64,000 nt of DNA from Flammeovirgaceae bacterium UBA5008 (GCA_002398365.1 DGYK01000031.1:62263-126262), one strand, 5' to 3'; positions 9,723 through 17,758 are shown, numbered from the stretch's first letter. A program made the numbers and translations. Notes: generated by a model from the letters alone, not told the origin.

Positions 9723-12700
9723 GGTGTATTAAAACGATACTGTTTATTCTATTACTGGCTTCGCAAGTCGAGTCAGTTGGCCAAGTCTTCCCCGTCCAGT
9801 CTACGGTGCAGTTGACGCCTCCGTATTCATTGTACCTGTCGGATTATACGGCACCGGGTTCGGAGCGATTACGGGTAACGGCTTTCCTGATTGATGCTAC
9901 CCGCCCTGAATTGAACGTCCGCTTTCGACTGCGCATCGAGGGCAACGGAATAAAAATTGAAACGAAGCCGGAGTTCATGCCACCGCCTGTTACGTTGTTG
10001 GGCGGTGTGCCATTGCAATTGATCAGCTCCGATCTTGCGGCTTATTTCGATCCGCGCAATTTAAATTTCACCGGCATCACGCAACGCGAGATCGAACAGC
10101 GCGGTGCTTTACCGGAAGGCCTTTACCAATTTTGTTTCGAAGTACTCGAATACAATCGCGGTGTTAAAATTTCGAATACAGGATGTGCGGTGGCATGGTT
10201 GATTTTAAATGATCCGCCCATTGTAAACGTTCCGGCCGACAACGAGAAGATTCGCATTCAAGATCCACAACAAGTTATCTTCCAGTGGACACCTCGCCAT
10301 CGGGGCACCCCCAACAGCGCATTCAATGCAGAGTATGATTTTAAGTTAGTCGAAGTTTGGCCATCCACACGCAATCCCAACGATGCGATATTAACGTCAC
10401 CGGTTATTTTTCAAACTACGACCAGTGAAACGACAATCATCTATGGCCCTGCGGAAACACCGCTGGAGCCGGGCAGGCGCTATGCGTTTCAGTTGCGTGC
10501 ACATGCGTATGCGGGTGCGGACGAACTAAGTCTTTTCAAAAACAATGGCTACAGTCAGGTCTACACATTTGTATATGGCGATGCGTGTTTACCTCCTAAA
10601 AATATTTCGGTTAGCGATGTAGGCACTACACGCTTTAATGTGAGTTGGGATGGAGCATCGAATCAAACCACGTATTCGCTCAGGTACCGATTTGCAAATA
10701 CGGGTAATTGGTACACGAACCAATCGCTTACGCCAAATGTAACCGTCAACTCACTTCAGCCAAACACACGCTACGAATTTCAAGTCAATGCCGGTTGTGG
10801 TTCCTTCACAAGTGACTATTCATCGGTGACCAGTGTAACCACCAAAGATAATCCGGGCATTCAATATTCATGCGGTGTTCCACTCACGCCATTTAATCTG
10901 GACCCCTCGCAACTAATCAATAGTTTGAAAGTAGGCGATGTCATTAAGGCAGGAGATTTTGATGTGGTGCTCAGTAAAGTGTCTGGCAGCAACGGCACCT
11001 TCTCGGGTGAGGGCGTGATTGAAGTTTCGTATTTCAATCAGGCAAAAGTAAAAGCCGAGTTCACCAACATCAACGTCAACAATGAAATGCGGATGGTGAA
11101 CGGTTACATGAACGTGACGGGAGCCGGAGTAGAAGTCATCCCTGCGGGCGTGATGAATTTAATGGATAATCTGGATGAAGCGCTCGCACAAGCCGATAAA
11201 GCATTGGATGAATACGAAGCCAATCTTCCGCAACAGTTTGATGAAAATGCTGCTGTCACCAGCACACTGATCACCGTGCCGGGAACAGCCACAGTAACAC
11301 CCGGCAGTAATGGTAGCGTGGTGATTGTAGATGGAAACGGTAAACGCACGGAAGTACCTGCGGGTACAACTGCTTCTGTAGTAGATAGCAGTGGCAAAGG
11401 ATACATCATCGACAGCAAAGGTAAAGTACACACCACCACAGCCGCTATTGCAACAGCAACTGCTATGCGCGAGTACAACCTCAAAATAAAGTTTGCAGAA
11501 GCACAAGATCAGAAGTTTGGCTTTGATGCAAAACGGTATGATCCGATTGCATCTACCTACACAAAAGTGGAAGATCAATACCTCTCGTGGAAATCTGTGG
11601 CCACAGGCCAATTAGATAAAGTGGTCGCAACACTGGAAGGCACCGGAATCGACAAATCAAAAATCCGTTTTGAACTGAATGGAGCAGTTGCCAACAGTCA
11701 ATGGTCATCGGGTAGTTCACCAGTGACCAATGACCAGTCAACTATTGACATAGTAGGTTCCGGAGATGGTGTGGAAAGTGAGTTGATCGCCCTTTATCCG
11801 GGTGATAAGAAAGATCAGGTTTTAGGAAAGCTGAGTGTGATTACCTACGATCAAATTGTTAAAGACCTGGTGATCGTTCCGGTAAACGGAAACAAGTATC
11901 CCTACAGCGAAGATGCACTGCGCGCGCAACTCAATAAAATTTATGGACAAGCCGTAGTGAAGTGGAACATCACCTTTGCTTCCAATTTCGATGTGCCGGG
12001 TATTGATCCGTTTGACGATGGCGGCAGCGGACTACTGAGTAACTACAGCCCCGACATGCGCAAAGTAGTGAACGCTTATAAGGCGAACCTACAACCCAAC
12101 ACCTATTATTTGTTTTTAGTGAAGAACCCGAAGAGCAGCACGCTGGCGGGCTTCATGCCACGCAGCAAAGAGTGTGGATTTATTTTCGTTGATAAGAATG
12201 GCAGCGAGGAGTCCATCATTCGTACGATGGCACACGAGTTGGGCCACGGAGCGTTTAGCTTGCGCCACACATTCACCGAAGAGAAGAACACATTACCCGA
12301 AAAGGGCACCGACAATTTGATGGACTATGCCAACGGCAACAAGCTATTCAAATACCAATGGGATCGGATGAGGTATCCGGAGATTGTGATGGGATTGTTT
12401 GAGGATGATGACGATTCGAAAAGCGAGGTAAAGTCTCATTTATTTACGATTACAGATGAAATTAACTTAAATGATTTCGATTTTGGCTCACAGGTAAATT
12501 ATGTAACTCCAGGAGGAGAGTTGATTGGGCTCCCAAAAGACGTTAAAGTTTCCTTTACAGGCCTGACGCAGGATCAGCAGATAAATTCAACGATAGCGAA
12601 AGGTACCCTACTTGGCTTTAGGAAAGAAGGTATCAGCTATGGTGCTGTTTTAACGTTTTCAAACGCTGACAAGACATGGAAATTTAAAGGCTATAAAGAT

Positions 12701-15346
12701 TATAATTCGGATAGATACTATCCTCAAGTCAATATTTCGGAAAGTTCATCAACTAAGAAAGTATTAATCGGAAGAGAGGGGACAGGTTGTGGACTAAGCT
12801 TAATCATTGGAAATTTTAATGGTAAAGAACACGATAAGGTTCTTGAAGTTTATTTACAGAGCCTTAATCTTTCTTCGGAAGTCCTAGTCAAAGAGATTCA
12901 AGTTCCTGATTGTGATCGTTTCAAAACAGAGAGTGCTACGTATTTTTTTGTCCAAGCAAAAAACATACATGGGGTAGAGCAAATAACAAAATTCAGGCAA
13001 ATAGCTACTCTGATAGATGCGCTTGGGAACGACTGGTACAAAGAGTTTAGAGAGGCGAAAAATGAAGTCATCCGCAAACCTGGATATAGATATGTTAGCC
13101 TACTCAACTCCAGTGCAAAGCCAGAAGACTTTGACTATTTCTTAAAATCAATTGCCAAGTATAAAGAAGCTAAAGATGAGAAATTTGAAAAGCTGATTCA
13201 AATAGCTGACCCAGATGCCCTTTCAGAGATTTGTTCAGTACTTACACCAGCTGACTATAAGAACTTATCATTGGATCATCGAAAGCATATTTTGTCAACA
13301 CTGGCAAAAGATGGTATGTACGACCATTATTTATTCGCGAATAATGAGGAAGGCGTTGCTTTGAGAGTATTGAAAAGTGTAAGTACCCCGACTGACTCGA
13401 AGGAGATATTAGATTATCTTGAAAAGACAACTATCAATAAGACTGTGCTCATCAAGTTGCTTAATAATAGAATTGATGATGCTTTTTTGATGGGTTTAGT
13501 TGGTGATAAAAATTATACAGAGCTGATGAAAGTGATCAGCAGGCTGATTACTACATCGTCAGATTATACAACGCGGATAGACGACTTAGTTTTAGCATTC
13601 AATAAGAGGTTAATGGTATGGGGAATTACTCAAGAAAGCGTAGGTGCTATTAGGATTGAAGATATTGAGTTTAATGATAACGGGAAAATTTCATCCACTA
13701 GAAAAGAGCTGATATCAATCAGATATGAAGATGGTCCTTCGCGATACGGTGAGTTTTCAATAGTAAGAAAGGAAGATTGGTCAGATTTGGAGTCGCCCGA
13801 ATTGAGCCCATTTGACCTTATCATTTTTGTAAATAAGACGGATTTAAGCGCTGTGAATTTTGCAACGGAATCAGCTACTGGTCAGCATGTCATTGTTCCA
13901 GCAATTTACTTACCATTCGCGGAGCAAAAAGATTGGAATTCTACAGTCAATTCCCTAATCATCAACACGGCAGACATTGCTGTTATCCTTTCTAGCGGGG
14001 GCACAGCAGCGGTTGCATCGGGCATTAGCAAAGCAAGAAGAGCCTGGTTAGCATTTGAAGCGATAAATGCTGCCGCAAACCTCACCATTAATTTAAGCGG
14101 GGTAGCAAACGATCCTAAAATGAAAGACGCTGTAGAAATCTACAATAGCGTTACTATGGTATTGGCAATTGGAGAACTCTCTTACGGAGGCGTGAAAAAA
14201 CTTAGTGCTATCATGGATCAAGCCAAAGCATTGCCATCTGTTAAAAACCTTTTTAATACACAATTAGAGAAACTTGCTTCTGCCCTCAATAAGGTAGATG
14301 TATCATCACTAAGCCCAACCAGCAGAAAGGCTTATGATAGGATGCTGGGTTTGGTAGATGAAGTTAAGGGAGTTGGAGGGCTTGCTAAGTACAGCAAGAT
14401 AAGGTCTTATTTGGGTGACGGGAGAATAAAAGCATATCTCAACAATCAGCAACTTTCAGAATTTGAAGATCTATTAAAAACCGCTAATGATGATGTATTA
14501 AAAATCATGGACGAATTTAAAAGTGTTGATGAATTTGCGGAAATGGTGAGAGGTTATAAGGATGGGTTAAAAACTATGCCTGATGGAACTATTATTAGTG
14601 ATGGATTTGCGAGCGCTATAAAAAATGTTGAAACATTTAGCGGTAGCCAAGGATGGTTAAGATTCTGGAAGCTTACACCCAAAATGGAGGCTTCTCTAAA
14701 CACAATAACACAATTAAAAACTGGAAACAAGCTATATGACGTTGGCAACGCCACAGAAATACAGCTAGCCTCTATTCATGCTTATACCACAAATGGGGAT
14801 TTTATAAATCAGCCATTCAGATACCAACCCACTTGGTTTGGTGAGTACAACACAAGAGCAGTTAATCATATTAATGAAGGATTAGATGAATTGAGGAAAC
14901 TGCCGTCAAGAAAAGTTGTGAATGAAAAAGTTTACAGTGGTAAAACATTTGCAAAGGCTGATTTTGAGAACAAATTTGTCGGAAAGGTGAATACAGAACA
15001 CCCTTACAAAGGTTATATGTCCACCTCTAAGCTAGAAAGTGTGGCAGAAGGGTTTATAGAATTGACAAAGAAATGGGCAATTGGAAGCGGGGAGAAAATT
15101 GCTGTGATACAAAGAGTAACGTCTAAAAATGGCGTTTACATAGATGATATTTCAGACTGGGGAAAAAATCTAGGTAGAGCCAATCATTCTGATGCAATAT
15201 CTAAGGTGCAAATTCAGGAGGAAGTGTTATTGAACTCTCAAAAATTAAAGCAGGTGTCCGAACCAATACCTCTAATCGAAAATGGATTACAAAAGACTAT
15301 TGATGGAATGAAAGTTTATTACGTTGACTTTGTAGAGATTTTATAA
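9719..15346 (+). CDS. Large secreted polymorphic-toxin-like protein: FN3, HExxH peptidase-like and C-terminal ART domains
   Basis: An 1875-residue protein with a GTG start, chosen because a signal peptide begins there (ILFILLLASQVESVGQ). A beta-rich N-terminal region of a kind seen in large Bacteroidota secreted proteins (~25-285) is followed by an FN3 domain (~290-378). A Gly/Thr/Val-rich stretch (~510-590) and a peptidase-like domain come next, with HELGH at 839-843, RH at 849-850 and a Met-turn-like NLMDYANG. Residues ~1415-1490 are hydrophobic and helical, as before many toxin tips. Residues ~1675-1875 match the ADP-ribosyltransferase exotoxin pattern: SIHAYTT and INEGLDELRKLP, then VYSG (1738-1741), the STS motif (1768-1770) and QEE (1833-1835, with E1835 the presumed catalytic Glu). 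The first-strand Arg (normally YRG) is Ser here. GC content falls sharply after ~12,420. No T9SS sorting domain is present. A candidate immunity gene follows after 1 nt. Confidence 0.85.
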   Translation: MRCIKTILFILLLASQVESVGQVFPVQSTVQLTPPYSLYLSDYTAPGSERLRVTAFLIDATRPELNVRFRLRIEGNGIKIETKPEFMPPPVTLLGGVPLQLISSDLAAYFDPRNLNFTGITQREIEQRGALPEGLYQFCFEVLEYNRGVKISNTGCAVAWLILNDPPIVNVPADNEKIRIQDPQQVIFQWTPRHRGTPNSAFNAEYDFKLVEVWPSTRNPNDAILTSPVIFQTTTSETTIIYGPAETPLEPGRRYAFQLRAHAYAGADELSLFKNNGYSQVYTFVYGDACLPPKNISVSDVGTTRFNVSWDGASNQTTYSLRYRFANTGNWYTNQSLTPNVTVNSLQPNTRYEFQVNAGCGSFTSDYSSVTSVTTKDNPGIQYSCGVPLTPFNLDPSQLINSLKVGDVIKAGDFDVVLSKVSGSNGTFSGEGVIEVSYFNQAKVKAEFTNINVNNEMRMVNGYMNVTGAGVEVIPAGVMNLMDNLDEALAQADKALDEYEANLPQQFDENAAVTSTLITVPGTATVTPGSNGSVVIVDGNGKRTEVPAGTTASVVDSSGKGYIIDSKGKVHTTTAAIATATAMREYNLKIKFAEAQDQKFGFDAKRYDPIASTYTKVEDQYLSWKSVATGQLDKVVATLEGTGIDKSKIRFELNGAVANSQWSSGSSPVTNDQSTIDIVGSGDGVESELIALYPGDKKDQVLGKLSVITYDQIVKDLVIVPVNGNKYPYSEDALRAQLNKIYGQAVVKWNITFASNFDVPGIDPFDDGGSGLLSNYSPDMRKVVNAYKANLQPNTYYLFLVKNPKSSTLAGFMPRSKECGFIFVDKNGSEESIIRTMAHELGHGAFSLRHTFTEEKNTLPEKGTDNLMDYANGNKLFKYQWDRMRYPEIVMGLFEDDDDSKSEVKSHLFTITDEINLNDFDFGSQVNYVTPGGELIGLPKDVKVSFTGLTQDQQINSTIAKGTLLGFRKEGISYGAVLTFSNADKTWKFKGYKDYNSDRYYPQVNISESSSTKKVLIGREGTGCGLSLIIGNFNGKEHDKVLEVYLQSLNLSSEVLVKEIQVPDCDRFKTESATYFFVQAKNIHGVEQITKFRQIATLIDALGNDWYKEFREAKNEVIRKPGYRYVSLLNSSAKPEDFDYFLKSIAKYKEAKDEKFEKLIQIADPDALSEICSVLTPADYKNLSLDHRKHILSTLAKDGMYDHYLFANNEEGVALRVLKSVSTPTDSKEILDYLEKTTINKTVLIKLLNNRIDDAFLMGLVGDKNYTELMKVISRLITTSSDYTTRIDDLVLAFNKRLMVWGITQESVGAIRIEDIEFNDNGKISSTRKELISIRYEDGPSRYGEFSIVRKEDWSDLESPELSPFDLIIFVNKTDLSAVNFATESATGQHVIVPAIYLPFAEQKDWNSTVNSLIINTADIAVILSSGGTAAVASGISKARRAWLAFEAINAAANLTINLSGVANDPKMKDAVEIYNSVTMVLAIGELSYGGVKKLSAIMDQAKALPSVKNLFNTQLEKLASALNKVDVSSLSPTSRKAYDRMLGLVDEVKGVGGLAKYSKIRSYLGDGRIKAYLNNQQLSEFEDLLKTANDDVLKIMDEFKSVDEFAEMVRGYKDGLKTMPDGTIISDGFASAIKNVETFSGSQGWLRFWKLTPKMEASLNTITQLKTGNKLYDVGNATEIQLASIHAYTTNGDFINQPFRYQPTWFGEYNTRAVNHINEGLDELRKLPSRKVVNEKVYSGKTFAKADFENKFVGKVNTEHPYKGYMSTSKLESVAEGFIELTKKWAIGSGEKIAVIQRVTSKNGVYIDDISDWGKNLGRANHSDAISKVQIQEEVLLNSQKLKQVSEPIPLIENGLQKTIDGMKVYYVDFVEIL
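11697..11752. repeat. GACCAAT-word repeat island inside the toxin coding sequence
   Basis: A copy of the word island seen at 7659-7733 lies in frame inside the large toxin-like gene. It has a left arm GTCAATGGTCA and a right arm with CCAGTGACCAATGACCAG and CTATTGAC. It shares the exact 13-mer TGACCAATGACCA with the intergenic copy and encodes about 19 low-complexity residues (from NSQWSSGSSPV to STIDI). The reading frame stays open, so the insertion appears tolerated in a loop or linker. Confidence 0.65.
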
Positions 15347-15347
15347 T

Positions 15348-15725
15348 ATGAAACGAATAAAAAAAAGTGAATTGCCGCAAGAGTTAAATGCTGAAACAAT
15401 AGAAATATTGGTAGAAATGGCATTGGAGTTTCCTAAAACAACATTTGACTGGGCCGAAGTGTCGGATTTACTTGAAGAACGCAATCAATTGACCTTTGTA
15501 CTGGGTAAAGTTGAAGAGCGAAAGAAAACCATTGAACAAGCGAAAGAAGATGCTAAAAGTGAAGAGCAGAAACAGAAAGAAAAGGAACGCTGGGGAAGGT
15601 TTCTTAAAGATGCTAACCCCAATAGCTTTTATGGCAATATGGGAGAACCTATAACATTGGAAGATTATAAGTTAAGATATGGCAGATATCCCGTTGGCTA
15701 TGATGAAAATGGATATAAGATTTAA
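15348..15725 (+). CDS. Small charged cytoplasmic protein, candidate immunity protein for the ART toxin
   Basis: A 125-residue protein without signal peptide or membrane segment. The ATG is 1 nt after the TAA of the toxin-like gene, so translation is probably coupled. The N-terminal half is acidic and helical (ETIEILVEMALEFP, VSDLLEERNQL). The middle is a Lys/Glu-rich helix (~65-85), and the end is an aromatic segment (LEDYKLRYGRYPVGYDENGY). I do not recognise the family. Position, size, cytoplasmic nature and low GC (19 of 60 bases in 15361-15420) fit an immunity protein that neutralises a toxin acting in the cytoplasm. That function is an inference; it could also be a toxin chaperone or an unrelated accessory gene. 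Confidence 0.8.
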   Translation: MKRIKKSELPQELNAETIEILVEMALEFPKTTFDWAEVSDLLEERNQLTFVLGKVEERKKTIEQAKEDAKSEEQKQKEKERWGRFLKDANPNSFYGNMGEPITLEDYKLRYGRYPVGYDENGYKI

Positions 15726-15762
15726 AGTTCAAACTATTAGAACTGTGATCTTTTCTTTAGTT

Positions 15763-15900
15763 AATTGACCCATGTTTTAAAAGTAAGACTCCAGCTATCT
15801 GTAGTTTAGTTTATGTTAGCCTGAATTGCTAACCTTAGTTTGCAACTAAGGATATCGAAACTGTTAATCTAGTTTTCTCTCAAAAGTTACTCTACCCAAA
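15763..15900. repeat. Diverged direct repeat, copy A
   Basis: This stretch aligns by eye with 16681-16820. Both start with AATTGACC, continue 20-22 nt later with CCAGCTATCnnTAGTTT (15791-15807 and 16711-16727), then share GTTTG..ACTAAG and ACTGT..........TTTT. The two copies flank the membrane protein gene at 16132-16686. The rest of the 406-nt gap 15726-16131 shows no gene or other structure that I can support. Confidence 0.5.
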
Positions 15901-16131
15901 CCTTCTTTTCCATTTAGCAACTCACGAGCTAAAGAACCCCCTTCACAAACCCACCTCTCGGATTATTCAATCTATATACCTATCTTTTTAGATAATTTCG
16001 ATCACAACACTTCCAAACTCCCCATACGCCAAGCAAGGGATAAGAGAAAATGAAGAATATTGATTTTATGAAGCGAGTTTAAACGAGCCTACAGGTCCCC
16101 AAAATGAGAGACTCCAAGGTGACGGAAGAAG

Positions 16132-16686
16132 ATGGACAATAGAATAAAACTTAAAACAATCTTTTCCAATTTAATAGGAATAATGGAGATTGAAACCTTG
16201 GCCTTTGTATGGCTGATTTCGGGTAGCAAGTATGACCCTAGCGTTGCAATTGGTATTATTTTATTTGTTCCGCTTTTGTTTGGATTGAACATCGTATTTG
16301 GTTCATTACTACTAATGCTTAAACTCAAAAATATATCCTTAGCTATTTTTGTAAACGCAATCGCCTCTCCTTTGATATTTTATTTTCTCTGGACTTATTT
16401 ATATATTAAAATCGATAAAACAAATTCTTCAATCTATTCATTTAATTCAGGTCAAAGTCAATACGAAATTATTTTGTCAAATAATGATAATGACTTTTCA
16501 ATTACAGATGTTATAAGTCAACATGATGGTACCACCATTGAACTATATCATGGAAAAATTCAAGTCAAAGCAGATAGTATTATATTGGTGGGCGATATAT
16601 ATAATATGATAATTGTAAATGGCAGGCTGTTTAACTTCCCGCAAGATTCCAGCGCAATTGATCTGAAGAAGATTGGCACAAATTGA
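16132..16686 (+). CDS. Small AT-rich membrane protein of unknown function
   Basis: A 184-residue protein with about three hydrophobic helices in the N-terminal half (IEIETLAFVWLISG-type, AIGIILFVPLLFGLNIVFGSL, ISLAIFVNAIASPLIFYFLW). A soluble C-terminal domain of about 85 residues is probably beta-rich (YEIILSNNDNDFSITDV, IQVKADSIILVGDIYNMII). I recognise no family. It lies in an AT-rich gap-flanked cassette just after the toxin and candidate immunity gene, between two copies of a diverged direct repeat. An orphan or second immunity protein, or a passenger of a lost mobile element, are both possible. No typical ribosome site is visible, as expected in this phylum. Confidence 0.6.
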   Translation: MDNRIKLKTIFSNLIGIMEIETLAFVWLISGSKYDPSVAIGIILFVPLLFGLNIVFGSLLLMLKLKNISLAIFVNAIASPLIFYFLWTYLYIKIDKTNSSIYSFNSGQSQYEIILSNNDNDFSITDVISQHDGTTIELYHGKIQVKADSIILVGDIYNMIIVNGRLFNFPQDSSAIDLKKIGTN

Positions 16687-16820
16687 CCTTGGTAATGTAC
16701 CAGGAAATCCCCAGCTATCCCTAGTTTGTTTCAGTCTAAATTTCTGTCCCTCGTTTGATACTAAGTACATACTGTCAGGTGGTTTTAGGAATAGTACCCA
16801 ATGCTGTCAGCCTGTTTTAG
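16681..16820. repeat. Diverged direct repeat, copy B
   Basis: This is the second copy of the repeat at 15763-15900. It overlaps the last codons of the membrane protein gene and runs into the TGTCA/TTTTAGGA motif cluster. The shared blocks are AATTGACC, CCAGCTATC, TAGTTT, ACTAAG and ACTGT. No gene is supported between 16687 and 17023: the frames that stay open there run through this repeated sequence and encode no recognisable protein. Confidence 0.5.
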
Positions 16821-17075
16821 GATTATCATTCATCATAGTCATACCAATACAGGAACAAGAGAAGAATTTGTCATGCCATATCAGGAATAGTAACTCAAAT
16901 TGTAAACCCGATTCAGAGCAATTAAAACTGTTCTGCTCTTTTAGGAAGAACGAAAACATTTGTAACATTGAATCAGGGTTATGCTTCAAGCCTGTAAAAT
17001 ACTTTTAGTAACTACCCTTAAAAGTGTCAAGTAATTTTAGGAAGGTTCAGTGTCAAGTAATTTTAGGAAGGTTCA
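16773..17075 (+). repeat. Cluster of TGTCA-N5-TTTTAGGA motifs including a perfect 26-bp tandem duplication
   Basis: An 18-bp motif TGTCA-N5-TTTTAGGA occurs at 16773-16790, 16805-16822, 17026-17043 and 17052-17069. A partial copy (CTTTTAGGAAGAAC) lies near 16938. The last two full copies sit in a perfect tandem duplication of 26 bp (17024-17049 and 17050-17075). Spaced repeats of this kind at element ends are known as multiple transposase-binding sites in IS21-family insertion sequences. The TG start would fit that, but no transposase gene is left here, so a remnant IS end is only inferred. Confidence 0.55.
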
Positions 17076-17081
17076 CAAGCC

Positions 17082-17354
17082 ACCCGCAATCTTTCATTTC
17101 GCACCCGCCACTTTTTATTTCGCACCCGCCCGCTTTCACTTTCTACCCGCCACGTTTTATTTCCTGTCCGCCATTCTTCAGTTCCTGCCCTCCATCTTTT
17201 ATTTCCGACCCGCCCACTTTTATTTCGCACCCGCCCGGTTTCATTTTCCACCCGCCATCCTTCAATTTCCGCCCGCCCTCTTTCATCTTCTACCCGCTAC
17301 TTTTTATTTCGCACCCGCACCTTTTCATTGGCTACCCGCCACTCCTCATTTAGC
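17082..17354 (-). repeat. Tandem array of 13 degenerate repeats with exact 21-bp period
   Basis: Thirteen consecutive units, each exactly 21 bp, run from 17082 to 17354 with no spacers. A typical unit is ACCCGCC + ACTTTTTATTTCGC. The ACCCGCC block and the TTTC/TTTAT block are conserved and the rest drifts. Because 21 is a multiple of 3, all frames stay open for long stretches on both strands. Read on the minus strand, the array encodes a 7-residue repeat of type VxNKxWR/VxNKxGR, with one Trp codon changed to TAG near 17298. It may be a decayed repeat-coding region or a DNA-level minisatellite of exactly two helical turns per unit. It is not a CRISPR array. Confidence 0.85.
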
Positions 17355-17758
17355 GGAGGTTGCGTATCTAGGTTCATCCGTTCAATCATGTAAAGGATCG
17401 GGTATGGCGCATTTTCCAATACGAACATAGTGGATGAAATTGGCTAAAGTATTCTCCACACCGAAATTCGAGGAGAGCAATCCTACCTTAAAAGATAAAT
17501 CGTGGTCAATTTCAAATAAGCCGCACTCAACGTGCCATGGGCGCACGGGTTACACTGTAAATGAGAAAAATAGTTGGCGAGAATAGCCTCATCGACCCCA
17601 ACCTGCCTATAGGATACCTGCGTTTGTCAAGTGTTGTTGTCGGTGTGCTTTCCTCAGCCGACCAATGACAACCAGTGTACTGAGTAGCGGTAAATCGCAG
17701 CGCTCGATAAGCCAACTTTTTCACTAAATTTACTCAGGCTGTTTTAGCTGAATTCTTC
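17355..17758. other. 404-nt gap without supported gene
   Basis: Between the 21-bp array and the oxidoreductase gene no intact gene is visible. On the minus strand several short frames of 40-65 codons read somewhat like protein but are broken against each other by stops and frame changes, for example FGVENTLANFIHYVRIGKC near 17420-17480. They may be remains of a gene that once ran into the array. I recognise no family in them. Confidence 0.4.

Noticed and set aside
11104..11611. Minus-strand frames of 126 and 150 codons inside the toxin gene
   Set aside because: Antisense to the Gly/Thr/Val-rich part of the real gene; composition reflects that bias.
16673..17008. 111-codon plus-strand frame
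   Set aside because: It runs through the direct repeat and TGTCA/TTTTAGGA motif cluster and has no protein-like pattern.
17082..17354. CRISPR array
   Set aside because: Units are contiguous and of 21 bp with no spacers, the repeats drift, and no cas gene is near.
17024..17430. Two overlapping plus-strand frames with PPxFISH-type repeats
   Set aside because: They arise because a 21-bp period keeps every frame open. The composition is that of the repeat and no start context or family is seen.
17527..17724. 65-codon minus-strand frame before the oxidoreductase gene
   Set aside because: Short, unrecognised, and in a region where competing frames look equally good; described only as part of a gap.
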